This document shows, piece by piece, positions 44,522 to 53,265 of a DNA stretch of 64,000 nucleotides. The notes beneath the pieces are model-generated. The model was not told the origin of the DNA and made no database searches. It worked only from the letters and a program-made list of their open reading frames with translations. This DNA comes from Luteimonas sp. BLCC-B24 (GTDB lineage Bacteria > Pseudomonadota > Gammaproteobacteria > Xanthomonadales > Xanthomonadaceae), in NCBI RefSeq assembly GCF_028550595.1, contig NZ_JAQQGN010000005.1, positions 215,891 through 279,890 on the forward strand, written 5' to 3'. Every line of letters begins with the position of its first letter. Position 1 is the first letter of the stretch. Position numbers and translations under genes: made by a program.

Positions 44522-46519
44522 ATGCCCCGTTCCCTCGCCCGCGCCGCATCCGCGCTCGCGCCGTTCCTGCTGGTATTCGCGGCCGGCCTGGCGCTGCTGT
44601 CGACCTCGCGGCTGGGCCTGTCGCTCTGGCACGCCGGGGCAGTCGCCGCCGTCGACGGCTGGGCGCCGGTGCTGCTGCAGGGCGTGCGGGTCGACATCGC
44701 GACGATGTGCATGGTCCTCGGCGTGGCCGCCGCGCTGTATCTGCTGTTGCCGGCCGGTCTGCGCGCGCGGCGGCCGGTGCATGCCCTGTTCGCCGGCTGG
44801 TTGACGCTGGCGTTGGTGGTGCCGCTGACGCTGGAGCTGGCCACGCCCGCCTTCATGCACGAGTACGGCCTGCGGCCCAACCGCGTGTTCGTCGAATACC
44901 TGCTGTATCCGCAGGAAATCGCATCGACGCTGGGCAAGGGCCATGCGGTGAGCAGCCTGCTGACGCTCGCGCTGGGCGTGGCCGCCGCGCTGCTGGGCTA
45001 CCGCCTGCTGCGCCGACGCCTCGCGCGCGGCGGTGACTTCAACAGCGGCTGGCCGCTGCGCGTGGGGCTCGCGGTGCTGGTGGTGGCGGGGTCGGCGATG
45101 GGCATCCGCTCCACGCTCGGCCACAGGCCGATGAATCCGGCGCTGCTCGCGTTCTCCAGCGACGCCACGGTCAATACGCTGCCGCTGAACTCGTTCTATT
45201 CGGTCGCGTTCTCGATCCGCGACCTGCTGCGCGACGATCCCGGCGCGCGGGTCTACGACACCACCACGCCGGATGCCGCGGTGGCCGCCTACATGCACGC
45301 GCGCACCGGCGCATCCGTCGCGGCGTCGGCATCCACGCCGGTGCTGGTCGACCACGCGCCGGCCTACACCGGACGGCCGCGCAATCTGGTCATCGTGCTC
45401 GAGGAGAGTCTGGGCGCGCAGTTCGTCGGCAGCCTCGGCGGCCTGCCGCTGACGCCGAACTACGACCGCCTCGCCGCCCGGGGCTGGGCGTTCGAGCGCC
45501 TGTACGCGACCGGCACGCGCTCGGTGCGCGGCATCGAGGCGGTCATCAGCGGCTACACGCCCACGCCGTCGCAGGCGACGGTCAAGCGGCCGCGCGCGCA
45601 AGGCCACTTCTTCACTTTGGCGAGCGTGCTCGCCCGTCACGGCTACGACACCACCTTCTACTACGGCGGCGAGAGCCACTTCGACAACATGCGCGGCTTC
45701 CTGCTGTCGAACGGCTTTTCGCGCATCGTCGACCGCAAGGACTACAGCGCACCGGCGTTCGTCGGCTCGTGGGGCGTGTCGGACGAGGATCTGTTCGACC
45801 ACGCGCATGCCGAGTTCACCCGGCTGCAGGCGGCGGGCACGCCGTTCCTCGGCTTCGTGTTCACCTCGAGCAACCACGATCCGTTCGAATTCCCCGACGG
45901 TCGCATCCGCTTGCACGATACGCGCAAGGCCACGCGCAACAACGCCGCCAAGTACGCCGACTACGCGCTGGGCCGGTTCATGGACCAGGCGCTGGCGTCC
46001 TCCTATGCGGACGACACGGTGTTCCTGATCGTCGCCGACCACGACTCGCGCGCGTTCGGCCGCACGCTGGTGCCGGTCGACAACTTCCACATTCCCGGGC
46101 TCATTCTCGCACCCGGCCTCGCGCCGCGGCGCGACGAGCGCCTGGTGAGCCAGATCGACCTGGGGCCGACGCTGCTGTCGCTGGTCGGCATCGACGATCC
46201 CACGCCGATGATCGGTGCCGACCTCACCCGTCCCGCCGGCCCGGGCCGCGCGCTGATGCAGTACGACCAGAATTTCGCCTACATGACCGACGACGCGATG
46301 GTGGTGCTGCAGCCGGCGCAGGCGCCGATCGCGTTCGTGCGCGGCGCCGACGGTGCGCTGCAGCCGCAGGCCGGCGCGCCGCCGGGCCTGGTCCGCGAGG
46401 CGACGATGCACGCGCTGTGGGGCACGCTGGCCTACGAGCACGGCTGGCACACGCTGCCCGAGCCCGCCCGCGGCGACGCGCGCCCCGTGACTGCGCTCAC
46501 CGCTGCGCGTGCCCCCTGA
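44522..46519 (+). CDS. LtaS-like membrane sulfatase/transferase
   Basis: 665 residues, start with AGGAGAG 7 nt upstream. Five N-terminal helices (about 10-190) and an extracytoplasmic sulfatase-fold domain (about 265-600) related to lipoteichoic-acid synthase, opgB-type phosphoglycerol transferases. Metal residues: Glu in VLEESLG, Asp/His in VADHDSR; candidate Thr nucleophile at about 332 in ATGTRSVRGIEAV; SSNHDPFEF supplies substrate-site His. In Gram-negatives such proteins add phosphoglycerol or phosphoethanolamine to glucans, lipopolysaccharide or other glycolipids; acceptor unknown. Its end overlaps the convergent PAP2 gene by 23 bases. Confidence 0.9.
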   Translation: MPRSLARAASALAPFLLVFAAGLALLSTSRLGLSLWHAGAVAAVDGWAPVLLQGVRVDIATMCMVLGVAAALYLLLPAGLRARRPVHALFAGWLTLALVVPLTLELATPAFMHEYGLRPNRVFVEYLLYPQEIASTLGKGHAVSSLLTLALGVAAALLGYRLLRRRLARGGDFNSGWPLRVGLAVLVVAGSAMGIRSTLGHRPMNPALLAFSSDATVNTLPLNSFYSVAFSIRDLLRDDPGARVYDTTTPDAAVAAYMHARTGASVAASASTPVLVDHAPAYTGRPRNLVIVLEESLGAQFVGSLGGLPLTPNYDRLAARGWAFERLYATGTRSVRGIEAVISGYTPTPSQATVKRPRAQGHFFTLASVLARHGYDTTFYYGGESHFDNMRGFLLSNGFSRIVDRKDYSAPAFVGSWGVSDEDLFDHAHAEFTRLQAAGTPFLGFVFTSSNHDPFEFPDGRIRLHDTRKATRNNAAKYADYALGRFMDQALASSYADDTVFLIVADHDSRAFGRTLVPVDNFHIPGLILAPGLAPRRDERLVSQIDLGPTLLSLVGIDDPTPMIGADLTRPAGPGRALMQYDQNFAYMTDDAMVVLQPAQAPIAFVRGADGALQPQAGAPPGLVREATMHALWGTLAYEHGWHTLPEPARGDARPVTALTAARAP

Positions 46520-47186
46520 GCGTCGCCCAGCCCGGCCAGTACCGGGCGACGCCGGTGGCCACGCTGGCGCATACCGCCAGCGCCCAGACGTCGTGCGACA
46601 GGAAGTGCGCGCCGCGCAACTGCTGGGCCACGCCGAACACCGTGCCGAGCGCCAGACCGGCCGCCAGCCCCCGACGGCGCCAACGCGGCGCGGCGTGGGC
46701 GAGCGCGAAGTACAACCCCACCCAGGCATAGCCGGCGCCGGCATGGCCGGCCGGAAAGCAGGCGCCGACACCGGTGAACGGAAGCGCCTGCGCGCGCACG
46801 CCGCCGTAGCGCAGCAGGTCCCAGGGACAGTCGACACCCGTGATGCGCTTGAGCGCGGCGATCAGCACCGCGCACAGCACCACGGTGACCAGCAGATAGC
46901 CGGCCGCGCTGCGCCAGCGCGCGGACAGCACCCGCCGCCGGTGGTCGAGCACCAGTCCCGCGGCCAGGCCCGCGCCGGCGAGCACGGTGAGCAGGCGACC
47001 GCCGTCGTGCACCAGGCGCGACGTCCACCAGGCCTCGCGCCAGGCCCAATGCCCGCCTTCCCAGGCATACAGCCGGTCGGCCAGCCACTGGTCGATGCCG
47101 AGCCCCTGCAGCGGCGCCGACAGCACGAGGGCCGTGGCCAGCATCGCCGCGATCGCCGACCAGCCACCGGAGCGTCGAAACGCCAT
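46497..47186 (-). CDS. PAP2-family membrane phosphatase
   Basis: 229 residues from ATG 47186 (GGGGA ribosome site). Six helices. Active site motifs: ALKRITGVDCPWDL (domain 1, Lys/Arg), CFPAGHAGAGYA (domain 2, His), and RGAHFLSHDVWAL (domain 3, His/Asp). This short subgroup acts on lipid phosphates (undecaprenyl diphosphate, phosphatidate or lipid A phosphates). It follows dgkA on the same strand after 8 bases. PAP2 and dgkA genes travel with eptA/mcr genes in other bacteria. Confidence 0.92.
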   Translation of the reverse strand: MAFRRSGGWSAIAAMLATALVLSAPLQGLGIDQWLADRLYAWEGGHWAWREAWWTSRLVHDGGRLLTVLAGAGLAAGLVLDHRRRVLSARWRSAAGYLLVTVVLCAVLIAALKRITGVDCPWDLLRYGGVRAQALPFTGVGACFPAGHAGAGYAWVGLYFALAHAAPRWRRRGLAAGLALGTVFGVAQQLRGAHFLSHDVWALAVCASVATGVARYWPGWATLRGHAQR

Positions 47187-47194
47187 GTCCCCGC

Positions 47195-47569
47195 TCACCA
47201 CGGCACGCAGGCCCAGACCGCGCCGTGCAGCAGCAGGCTCACCGTCACCGCGGCCGAGCCCGCGTCCTTGGCCTTGCCCGACAGCGGATGCCGCTCGGGG
47301 CCGATGCGGTCGATCGCCGCTTCCACTGCGGTGTTGAGCAGCTCGACCACGAACACCAGGCCCAGCGTCACCAGCAGCAGCGCGCGCCACGACGGCGCCG
47401 GCACGCACCACCACACCGCGGGCACGACGACGAGCGCGAGCCGCGTTTCCAGCCGGAACGCGGCTTCGCTGCGCCAGGTCGCACGCAGGCCGCGGAGCGA
47501 GTGGCCCAGCGCCGCGACCAGGCGCGGCACGCCGCGCGCCGGGGGCCGGGTGGGCATCGGGATCGACAT
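47195..47569 (-). CDS. dgkA: Diacylglycerol kinase
   Basis: Trimeric inner-membrane kinase that rephosphorylates diacylglycerol to phosphatidate. 124 residues, three helices. Catalytic blocks: RSEAAFRLE with the essential Glu, ELLNTAVEAAIDRIG and KAKDAGSAAV (Lys/Asp). Located with eptA and the LtaS-like transferase, both of which would release diacylglycerol from phospholipid donors; recycling is a natural role. Divergent from the response-regulator gene. Confidence 0.95.
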   Translation of the reverse strand: MSIPMPTRPPARGVPRLVAALGHSLRGLRATWRSEAAFRLETRLALVVVPAVWWCVPAPSWRALLLVTLGLVFVVELLNTAVEAAIDRIGPERHPLSGKAKDAGSAAVTVSLLLHGAVWACVPW

Positions 47570-47746
47570 TGCAGGCTCCGGCCGGCGAACGGGGGCCGGC
47601 GTGGGCCGCAGCGTGGCGGCCGCCGTGTCGGAACGCGGTCGGAAATTCCTTCGCGGCGCATTCGTCCGGACATCCGGCGCCGTGTCGTCTGGCGGCGCGA
47701 CGCGGCCGCGCGCATGCTAGACCGCGTTCGCCCCGCACGGACCGCC

Positions 47747-48442
47747 ATGCGTCTGCTCATCGTCGAGGACCACGCGCCGCTGGTCGCCAGCCTGTTCGCC
47801 TACTTCGAAGCGCGCGGCGCGCAACTCGACGCGGCGCCCGACGGCGTGGTCGGCCTGCATCTGGCGGTGACCCAGCCCTTCGATGCGATCGTGCTCGACT
47901 GGATGTTGCCGCGGATGGAGGGTCCGCAGGTGCTCCGGACGCTGCGCGAGCACGGCATCGACACCCCGGTGCTGATGCTCACTGCGCGCGACCAGCTGCC
48001 CGACAAGCTCACCGGCTTCCGCGCCGGTGCCGACGACTACCTCACCAAGCCCTTCGACCTCGAGGAGCTGGAGCTGCGCCTGCTCGCCCTGGTCACGCGT
48101 GCGCGGGGCCGCAGCGCCCGCCGCGTGCTCGAGGTCGGCGATCTGCGCCTCGATCTCGCCACGCTCGACGTGCACCGGGCGGACCGCCGACTGCACCTGT
48201 TCCCGGCATCGAGAAAGCTGCTCCAGGTGATGATGCAGGCCAGCCCCGCGGCCGTGAGCCGGCACCAGCTGGAATACGCGCTCTGGGGCGACGAGCCGCC
48301 GGACGGCGACATGCTCCGCTCGCACATCTACGAACTGCGCCGCAGCGTCGACGGCGGTCAGGCCGTCAAGCTGATCCACACCATTCCGCGGGTGGGCTAC
48401 CGCATCGCCGTGGAGCGCGCTGCCGATGCCCCGGCGCAGTAG
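47747..48442 (+). CDS. OmpR-family response regulator
   Basis: 231 residues from ATG 47747. Receiver 1-115 with Asp51 (IVLDWMLP), Thr79 and Lys101; winged-helix output about 125-220 (SRKLLQVMMQASPAAVSRHQLEYALWGDE, in parts, and RSHIYELRRSVD, HTIPRVGYRIA). PmrA/QseB-like organisation. It overlaps its kinase by 17 bases. The neighbourhood (dgkA, PAP2, LtaS-like, eptA) makes these genes its probable targets, by analogy with PmrAB; no binding site was identified. Confidence 0.93.
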   Translation: MRLLIVEDHAPLVASLFAYFEARGAQLDAAPDGVVGLHLAVTQPFDAIVLDWMLPRMEGPQVLRTLREHGIDTPVLMLTARDQLPDKLTGFRAGADDYLTKPFDLEELELRLLALVTRARGRSARRVLEVGDLRLDLATLDVHRADRRLHLFPASRKLLQVMMQASPAAVSRHQLEYALWGDEPPDGDMLRSHIYELRRSVDGGQAVKLIHTIPRVGYRIAVERAADAPAQ

Positions 48443-49736
48443 CCTCGCCCGCCAGATCACCTTGGCCGTCGTGGCCTACGCGCTGCTGCTCAGCGCCGCA
48501 CTGTTCACCCACGGCGTGCTGGTCAACGAGAACGCCGAGCGGATGGTCTGGCAGGCGCTGCTGGACACCCAGCTGAGCGAGATCGTCGAACGCCGCCACC
48601 AGGAGCCGGCCTACGCCTGGCGCAACAACGACCGCTTCGACCTGCACCCGCTCGACGATCCACGGATCGCGGTGCCGGCCGTGCTGCGGCCACTCGGCCC
48701 CGGCCTCTACGACAGCGTGTTCTACGGCGACAACGAATGGGTGGTGCTAGTGCGCGACACCGCCGACGGGCGTCTGGCGCTGGCCTTGGACATCGACGGA
48801 TTCGAGGACCAGGAACGGGTGCTGATGCGGCCGGTGCTCGGGTCCTCGCTGCTGATGCTGCTGGTGCTGGGCGTCGCGGCCTACTTCGGTGCGCGCTGGC
48901 TGACCCGGCCGCTGCGTGACCTGGCCGCACGCATCGGCGCGCTCGCGCCCGACCGGCCGGGCCAGCGCATCGCCCTGCCACCGCGTGCGAGCACGGAGCT
49001 GGCCGTGATCGCCAGCGCACTCGACGATTACCTCGCCCGCAACGAGCAGTTCGTCGATCGCGAACGCGCCTTCATCGACACCGCCAGCCACGAGCTGCGC
49101 ACGCCGCTGGCGGTGATCCGCAGCGCCAGCCACATTGCGCTCTCCGGGCCGCGCACGCCCGAGGCGATGGCGGCCCAGCTCGCGCGCATCGCCCGCACCA
49201 CCCGGGAGGTCGAGCAGCTGATCTCGGTGCTGCTGGTGCTGGCCAAGGATCCGGCGCGTGCGCTGGCGGGAGCCGAGCGCCTGCATCTCGACGCGCTGCT
49301 GCCCCGGATCGTCGACGACCACCGCCCGCTCGCGGACGGCAAGGATCTGCAGCTCGTCGTGGACGCGTCGACACCCGTCACCCTGCTGGCACCGGAGGCG
49401 GTGGTGCGCATCGCGATCGGCAACCTGGTGCGCAACGCGATCGAACACAGCGACCGCGGCACGATCCACGTCGCGCTCGAGGCGGACGGCGGCGTGGTGA
49501 TCCGCGATCCGGGCCACGGCATGACGCCCGAGGAGATCAGCGCGCTCTATGCACGCCTCGCCCGCGGCGGCGAGCGCAGCGCCGGCATCGGCCTGGACCT
49601 GATCGCGCGGCTCAGCGAGCACCTGGGCTGGCAGCTCGCCATCGATTCCGACCCGACCCGTGGCACCGTCGTCCGTCTGCGCCTGCCGGTGACCGAGGAC
49701 GAGGCGTCGGGCCCGGAGGCGCGCAGCCGGACGTGA
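48426..49736 (+). CDS. Membrane sensor histidine kinase
   Basis: 436 residues. Two helices (about 10-30 and 136-156) frame a 105-residue periplasmic sensor domain rich in Asp/Glu/Arg; HAMP about 157-215; phosphoacceptor His in FIDTASHELRTPL (about 222); N box NLVRNAIEHS, G1 IRDPGHGM, G2 SAGIGLDL. Start inside the regulator gene, with GGAGCG upstream. Signals for PmrB-like kinases are cations or cationic peptides, but this cannot be read here. Confidence 0.93.
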   Translation: MPRRSSLARQITLAVVAYALLLSAALFTHGVLVNENAERMVWQALLDTQLSEIVERRHQEPAYAWRNNDRFDLHPLDDPRIAVPAVLRPLGPGLYDSVFYGDNEWVVLVRDTADGRLALALDIDGFEDQERVLMRPVLGSSLLMLLVLGVAAYFGARWLTRPLRDLAARIGALAPDRPGQRIALPPRASTELAVIASALDDYLARNEQFVDRERAFIDTASHELRTPLAVIRSASHIALSGPRTPEAMAAQLARIARTTREVEQLISVLLVLAKDPARALAGAERLHLDALLPRIVDDHRPLADGKDLQLVVDASTPVTLLAPEAVVRIAIGNLVRNAIEHSDRGTIHVALEADGGVVIRDPGHGMTPEEISALYARLARGGERSAGIGLDLIARLSEHLGWQLAIDSDPTRGTVVRLRLPVTEDEASGPEARSRT

Positions 49737-49851
49737 CGCCGGCGCCCGGCACGGCGTCGCGCGCCGAAGACGGCGCCTCCGACGCATCGGCCCCGGACCG
49801 CCCGCTGCAATCGATCGCAGCCGATGCGACGCACTGCGGCACAATCGCCGG

Positions 49852-52800
49852 ATGCCCGCAGCACCCACGCCCGACTTCCGTCTCTACCACTCCAATGCAC
49901 TGGAAGTGCTGGCCGGCCTGATGGCGCACGCGCTGCGCACGCCGGCGCCGGGGCAGTCGCTGCTGGCGCCGGACGTGGTGCTGATTCCGCAGGTCGCGAT
50001 GCGGCGCTGGCTGCAGGCCACATTGGCCGCCGAGCACGGTGTCGCGGCTAACCTGGCGTTCGTGACGCCGGGCGAATTCGTCGGCAGCGCGTTGTCGGCG
50101 AACCTCGGCCCGCCCACCGACGAGCCCGACGCCGCCGCGCTGCACTGGCATCTGTACGCCGCGCTGACCGATCCGGTGTTTCTCGCCCAGCCCGCGCTGG
50201 CCGCGTTGCGCGCGCATGTCGAGGGCAACGATCCGCTGCGGGCGTGGGCGCTGGCCGGCGAGCTCGCCTCGGTGTTCGAGAAATACCAGGCCTGGCGCCG
50301 CGACTGGCTGCTGCGCTGGGAGGCGGGCGCGGAGGCCGAGGATCCCCAGGCCATCCTGTGGCGGCGCGTCGCGCGCGGCCGGGCGCATCGCGCGCGGCGC
50401 ATCCAGCAGTATCTCGACCGCTTCGAACGTCCCGATGCACCGCTGCCGGTCGGCCTGCCGCCGCGGCTGTTCGCGTTCGCCACGCTCAACGTCTCGCCCG
50501 ACGTGCTGCGCGTGCTGGCCACGCAGGCGCGTGTGGGCACGCTGCACATGTACGTGCCCTCGCCCAGCCGCGATTACTGGGGTGACCTGCAGCGCGTGCG
50601 CGCCGGCGGCGCCGAGGCCGCACGCAGCGAGAACCCGCTGCTGCAGGCCTGGGGTCACGCCGGCCGCGATTTCATGGCCGTGCTCGGCAGCTACGAGATC
50701 GTGCATCCCGACGTCGAGCTGCGCAGCGATGCCGATCCCGGCGCGGGCGGCGGCGCACTGCAGGGCAGCCTGCTGCGGCGGCTGCAGTCGGACCTGTTCC
50801 AGCGCCTGCCGTCGCCGCCACCGGCGCCGACCGCGACCGATCCGCGCACGCGCTTGCCGGCGGTGCGGCGCGACGATCCCAGCCTGCAGGTGCATGCCTG
50901 CCATACGCGCCTGCGCGAACTGCAGGTGCTGCACGACCAGCTGCGCGCGTTGTTCGAGCCGGATTCGCCCGAAGGCCGACGCTTCGACCCGCCGCTGCAG
51001 CCGCGCGATGTCGCCGTGCTGGCGCCGGACATCGATCCCTACATCCCCTATCTCGATGCCGTCTTCGGCGGCCGCGGCCGCGACGGCCAGGCGACGCACG
51101 AACACATTCCGTATGCGCTCGCCGACGCCAGCCCGCTCGCCGGCGAACCGCTGGCCGACGTGTTCCTGCGCCTGCTCGCGCTGCCGGTCGCGCGTTTCGG
51201 TCTGACCGAGACCCTGGATCTGCTGGCGAGCCCGCCGCTGGCCGAGGCCGCCGGTCTCGACGCCGGCGCCTTCGACCAGCTGCACGCCTGGCTGCACGCC
51301 GCCGGTGCGCGCTGGGGCCTCGATGCCGCGCATCGCGCACGGCTCGATGCGCCGGCCGACGACGCCTACACCTGGGCGTTCGCGCTCGACCGCCTGCTGC
51401 TCGGTCATGCCAGCGGCAGCGCTGCGCCGATCACGACGGCATCCGGTCACCTCATCGCACCGTTGCCCGAACTCGAAGGCAGCGCGCTCGATGCGCTCGA
51501 CACGCTGGTGCGCCTGCTGCGCGTGCTCGCGCGGCATGCCGATCTGCTCGGCGAGGCGATGCCGCCCGAGGCCTGGCGCGAGCGCCTGCTGCGCCTGCTC
51601 GATGCACTGCTGCCGAAGCCGCCGTCCGCGCCCGCCACCCAGCGCGCGCTCGATCGCCTGCGCAGCCTCATCGACGCCTTCGCCGCCGACGCCGTGCGCG
51701 CCGGATTCGACGCGCCGGTGCCGTCGGAGGCCGTGCGCGCGCATTTCGCGGCCGTGCTCGGCGAGGCCGATACACGCGCCCCGCTGCTCACCGGTGGCGT
51801 GAGCGTCGGCCGCATGGTGCCGATGCGCCTGCTGCCGTTCCGGGTGATCTGCCTGCTGGGCATGAACGATGGCGATTTCCCGCGTCGCGATACCAGCGGT
51901 GGGCTCAACCGGCTGACCGCCGAACTCGGCACCGGTCGCCGCCAGGTCGGCGACCGCAGCACGCGCGACGACGACCGCTTCCTGTTCCTGCAGCTGTTCG
52001 CCGCCGCCCAGGACGTGTTCTACGTCAGCTACCAAGGCGCGGACCCGCGCGACGGCAGCGTGCGCGAGCCGTCGGTGCTGGTGACCGAACTGCTGGCCGC
52101 CGCCGATGCGCAGCATGCGCCGGAGGCGCGTGCGGCCGACGCGCTCGTCGTGCATCACCCGCTGCAGCCCTTCGCACCCGCCGCGTTCGGCGCCGGCGAC
52201 GAACCGCGCCGGTTCTCGTATCGCCAGCCGTGGTGGCACGCGGCATCGCAGCCGGTGCAGCGCCGCGTCGCCCTGCCGGCGTGGTTCGACGGCACCGCGC
52301 TGGCGCCGATCGAAGACGTCGAGGATGCGCTGTCGCTCGACACGCTGCGACGGTTCCTGCAGGCGCCGGCCGAGACCTTCCTGCGCCAGCGGCTGGGCCT
52401 GCGCCTGGCCGAGGTCGACACCCTCGAACGCGATGTCGAGCCGCTGCTCGCACCGGGCCGCGGCCTGGCGAAACAGCAGCTGCAGCGCGCGGTGTTCGAG
52501 GCGCTGTTGCGCGGCGACGACGACGCGACCACGCAGGCACTGCTGCGTGCACGCGGTCTGCTGCCGTCCGGGCCGCTGGGGCGGCGCACGCTCGATGCGG
52601 TGCGACGCGAGGTCGAGCGCTATGCCGAGGCTTTCCGCGGCTGGCGCGGCGATGCGGTGGCCGACACCGCGCGTCTCGAAGCCGACATCGACGGCGTGCA
52701 CCTGCACGGACGACTCGGCGACGTGTATCCGCACGGCATGGCGCGCATCCGCTTCGATGCGCCCAACGGCAATTCGGCGATCCGCGACGGCCTCGACTGG

Positions 52801-53265
52801 TTGCTCGCCAGCGCGGCGGGACGCGACACGCCGCTGGTGCAGTTCCACGACGGCGGCGATGCGGGCGTGGGGCCGCACACGCGCGTCCCGCTCGCTCCGC
52901 ACGAGGCCCGCGCCCTGCTCGCGCAGCTGATCGCGCTGCGCGCCGAGGGCCTGCGCGCGCCGCTGCCGTTCGCGCCCTACAGCGGCTGGGAGCTGTTCAA
53001 TGCGCCCACGCTCGAACGCGGCCTGCAGAACGCCGCGAAGAGATGGCACGGCAGCGACCGCAGCTGGGGCGAAGGCAACACCGAAGCGCTGCGCCTCGCG
53101 TTGCGCGGGCGCGATCCGTTCACCCATGCCGCCACGCAAGCCGCGTTCGTCGACCAGGCGATGACGGTGTTCGGCGCGGTGGTGAAGGGCCTCGTCTACG
53201 GCGGCACCGATCCCGATACGCTGCGCACGATCGCCGCGGACCTCGACGTGGAGGCATCGGAATGA
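49852..53265 (+). CDS. recC: Exonuclease V subunit RecC
   Basis: Chi-recognising subunit of RecBCD; inactive helicase and nuclease folds. 1,137 residues from ATG 49852, close to E. coli RecC (1,122). Typical pieces: FRLYHSNALEVLAGLM at the start, LIPQVAMRRWLQ, VFEKYQAWRRDWL, DVAVLAPDIDPYIPYLDAVFGG, LPFRVICLLGMNDGDFPR and FLQLFAAAQDVFYVSYQG. No Shine-Dalgarno is evident and 115 bases separate it from the kinase gene, so a separate promoter is likely. ATGA overlap with recB. Confidence 0.95.
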   Translation: MPAAPTPDFRLYHSNALEVLAGLMAHALRTPAPGQSLLAPDVVLIPQVAMRRWLQATLAAEHGVAANLAFVTPGEFVGSALSANLGPPTDEPDAAALHWHLYAALTDPVFLAQPALAALRAHVEGNDPLRAWALAGELASVFEKYQAWRRDWLLRWEAGAEAEDPQAILWRRVARGRAHRARRIQQYLDRFERPDAPLPVGLPPRLFAFATLNVSPDVLRVLATQARVGTLHMYVPSPSRDYWGDLQRVRAGGAEAARSENPLLQAWGHAGRDFMAVLGSYEIVHPDVELRSDADPGAGGGALQGSLLRRLQSDLFQRLPSPPPAPTATDPRTRLPAVRRDDPSLQVHACHTRLRELQVLHDQLRALFEPDSPEGRRFDPPLQPRDVAVLAPDIDPYIPYLDAVFGGRGRDGQATHEHIPYALADASPLAGEPLADVFLRLLALPVARFGLTETLDLLASPPLAEAAGLDAGAFDQLHAWLHAAGARWGLDAAHRARLDAPADDAYTWAFALDRLLLGHASGSAAPITTASGHLIAPLPELEGSALDALDTLVRLLRVLARHADLLGEAMPPEAWRERLLRLLDALLPKPPSAPATQRALDRLRSLIDAFAADAVRAGFDAPVPSEAVRAHFAAVLGEADTRAPLLTGGVSVGRMVPMRLLPFRVICLLGMNDGDFPRRDTSGGLNRLTAELGTGRRQVGDRSTRDDDRFLFLQLFAAAQDVFYVSYQGADPRDGSVREPSVLVTELLAAADAQHAPEARAADALVVHHPLQPFAPAAFGAGDEPRRFSYRQPWWHAASQPVQRRVALPAWFDGTALAPIEDVEDALSLDTLRRFLQAPAETFLRQRLGLRLAEVDTLERDVEPLLAPGRGLAKQQLQRAVFEALLRGDDDATTQALLRARGLLPSGPLGRRTLDAVRREVERYAEAFRGWRGDAVADTARLEADIDGVHLHGRLGDVYPHGMARIRFDAPNGNSAIRDGLDWLLASAAGRDTPLVQFHDGGDAGVGPHTRVPLAPHEARALLAQLIALRAEGLRAPLPFAPYSGWELFNAPTLERGLQNAAKRWHGSDRSWGEGNTEALRLALRGRDPFTHAATQAAFVDQAMTVFGAVVKGLVYGGTDPDTLRTIAADLDVEASE

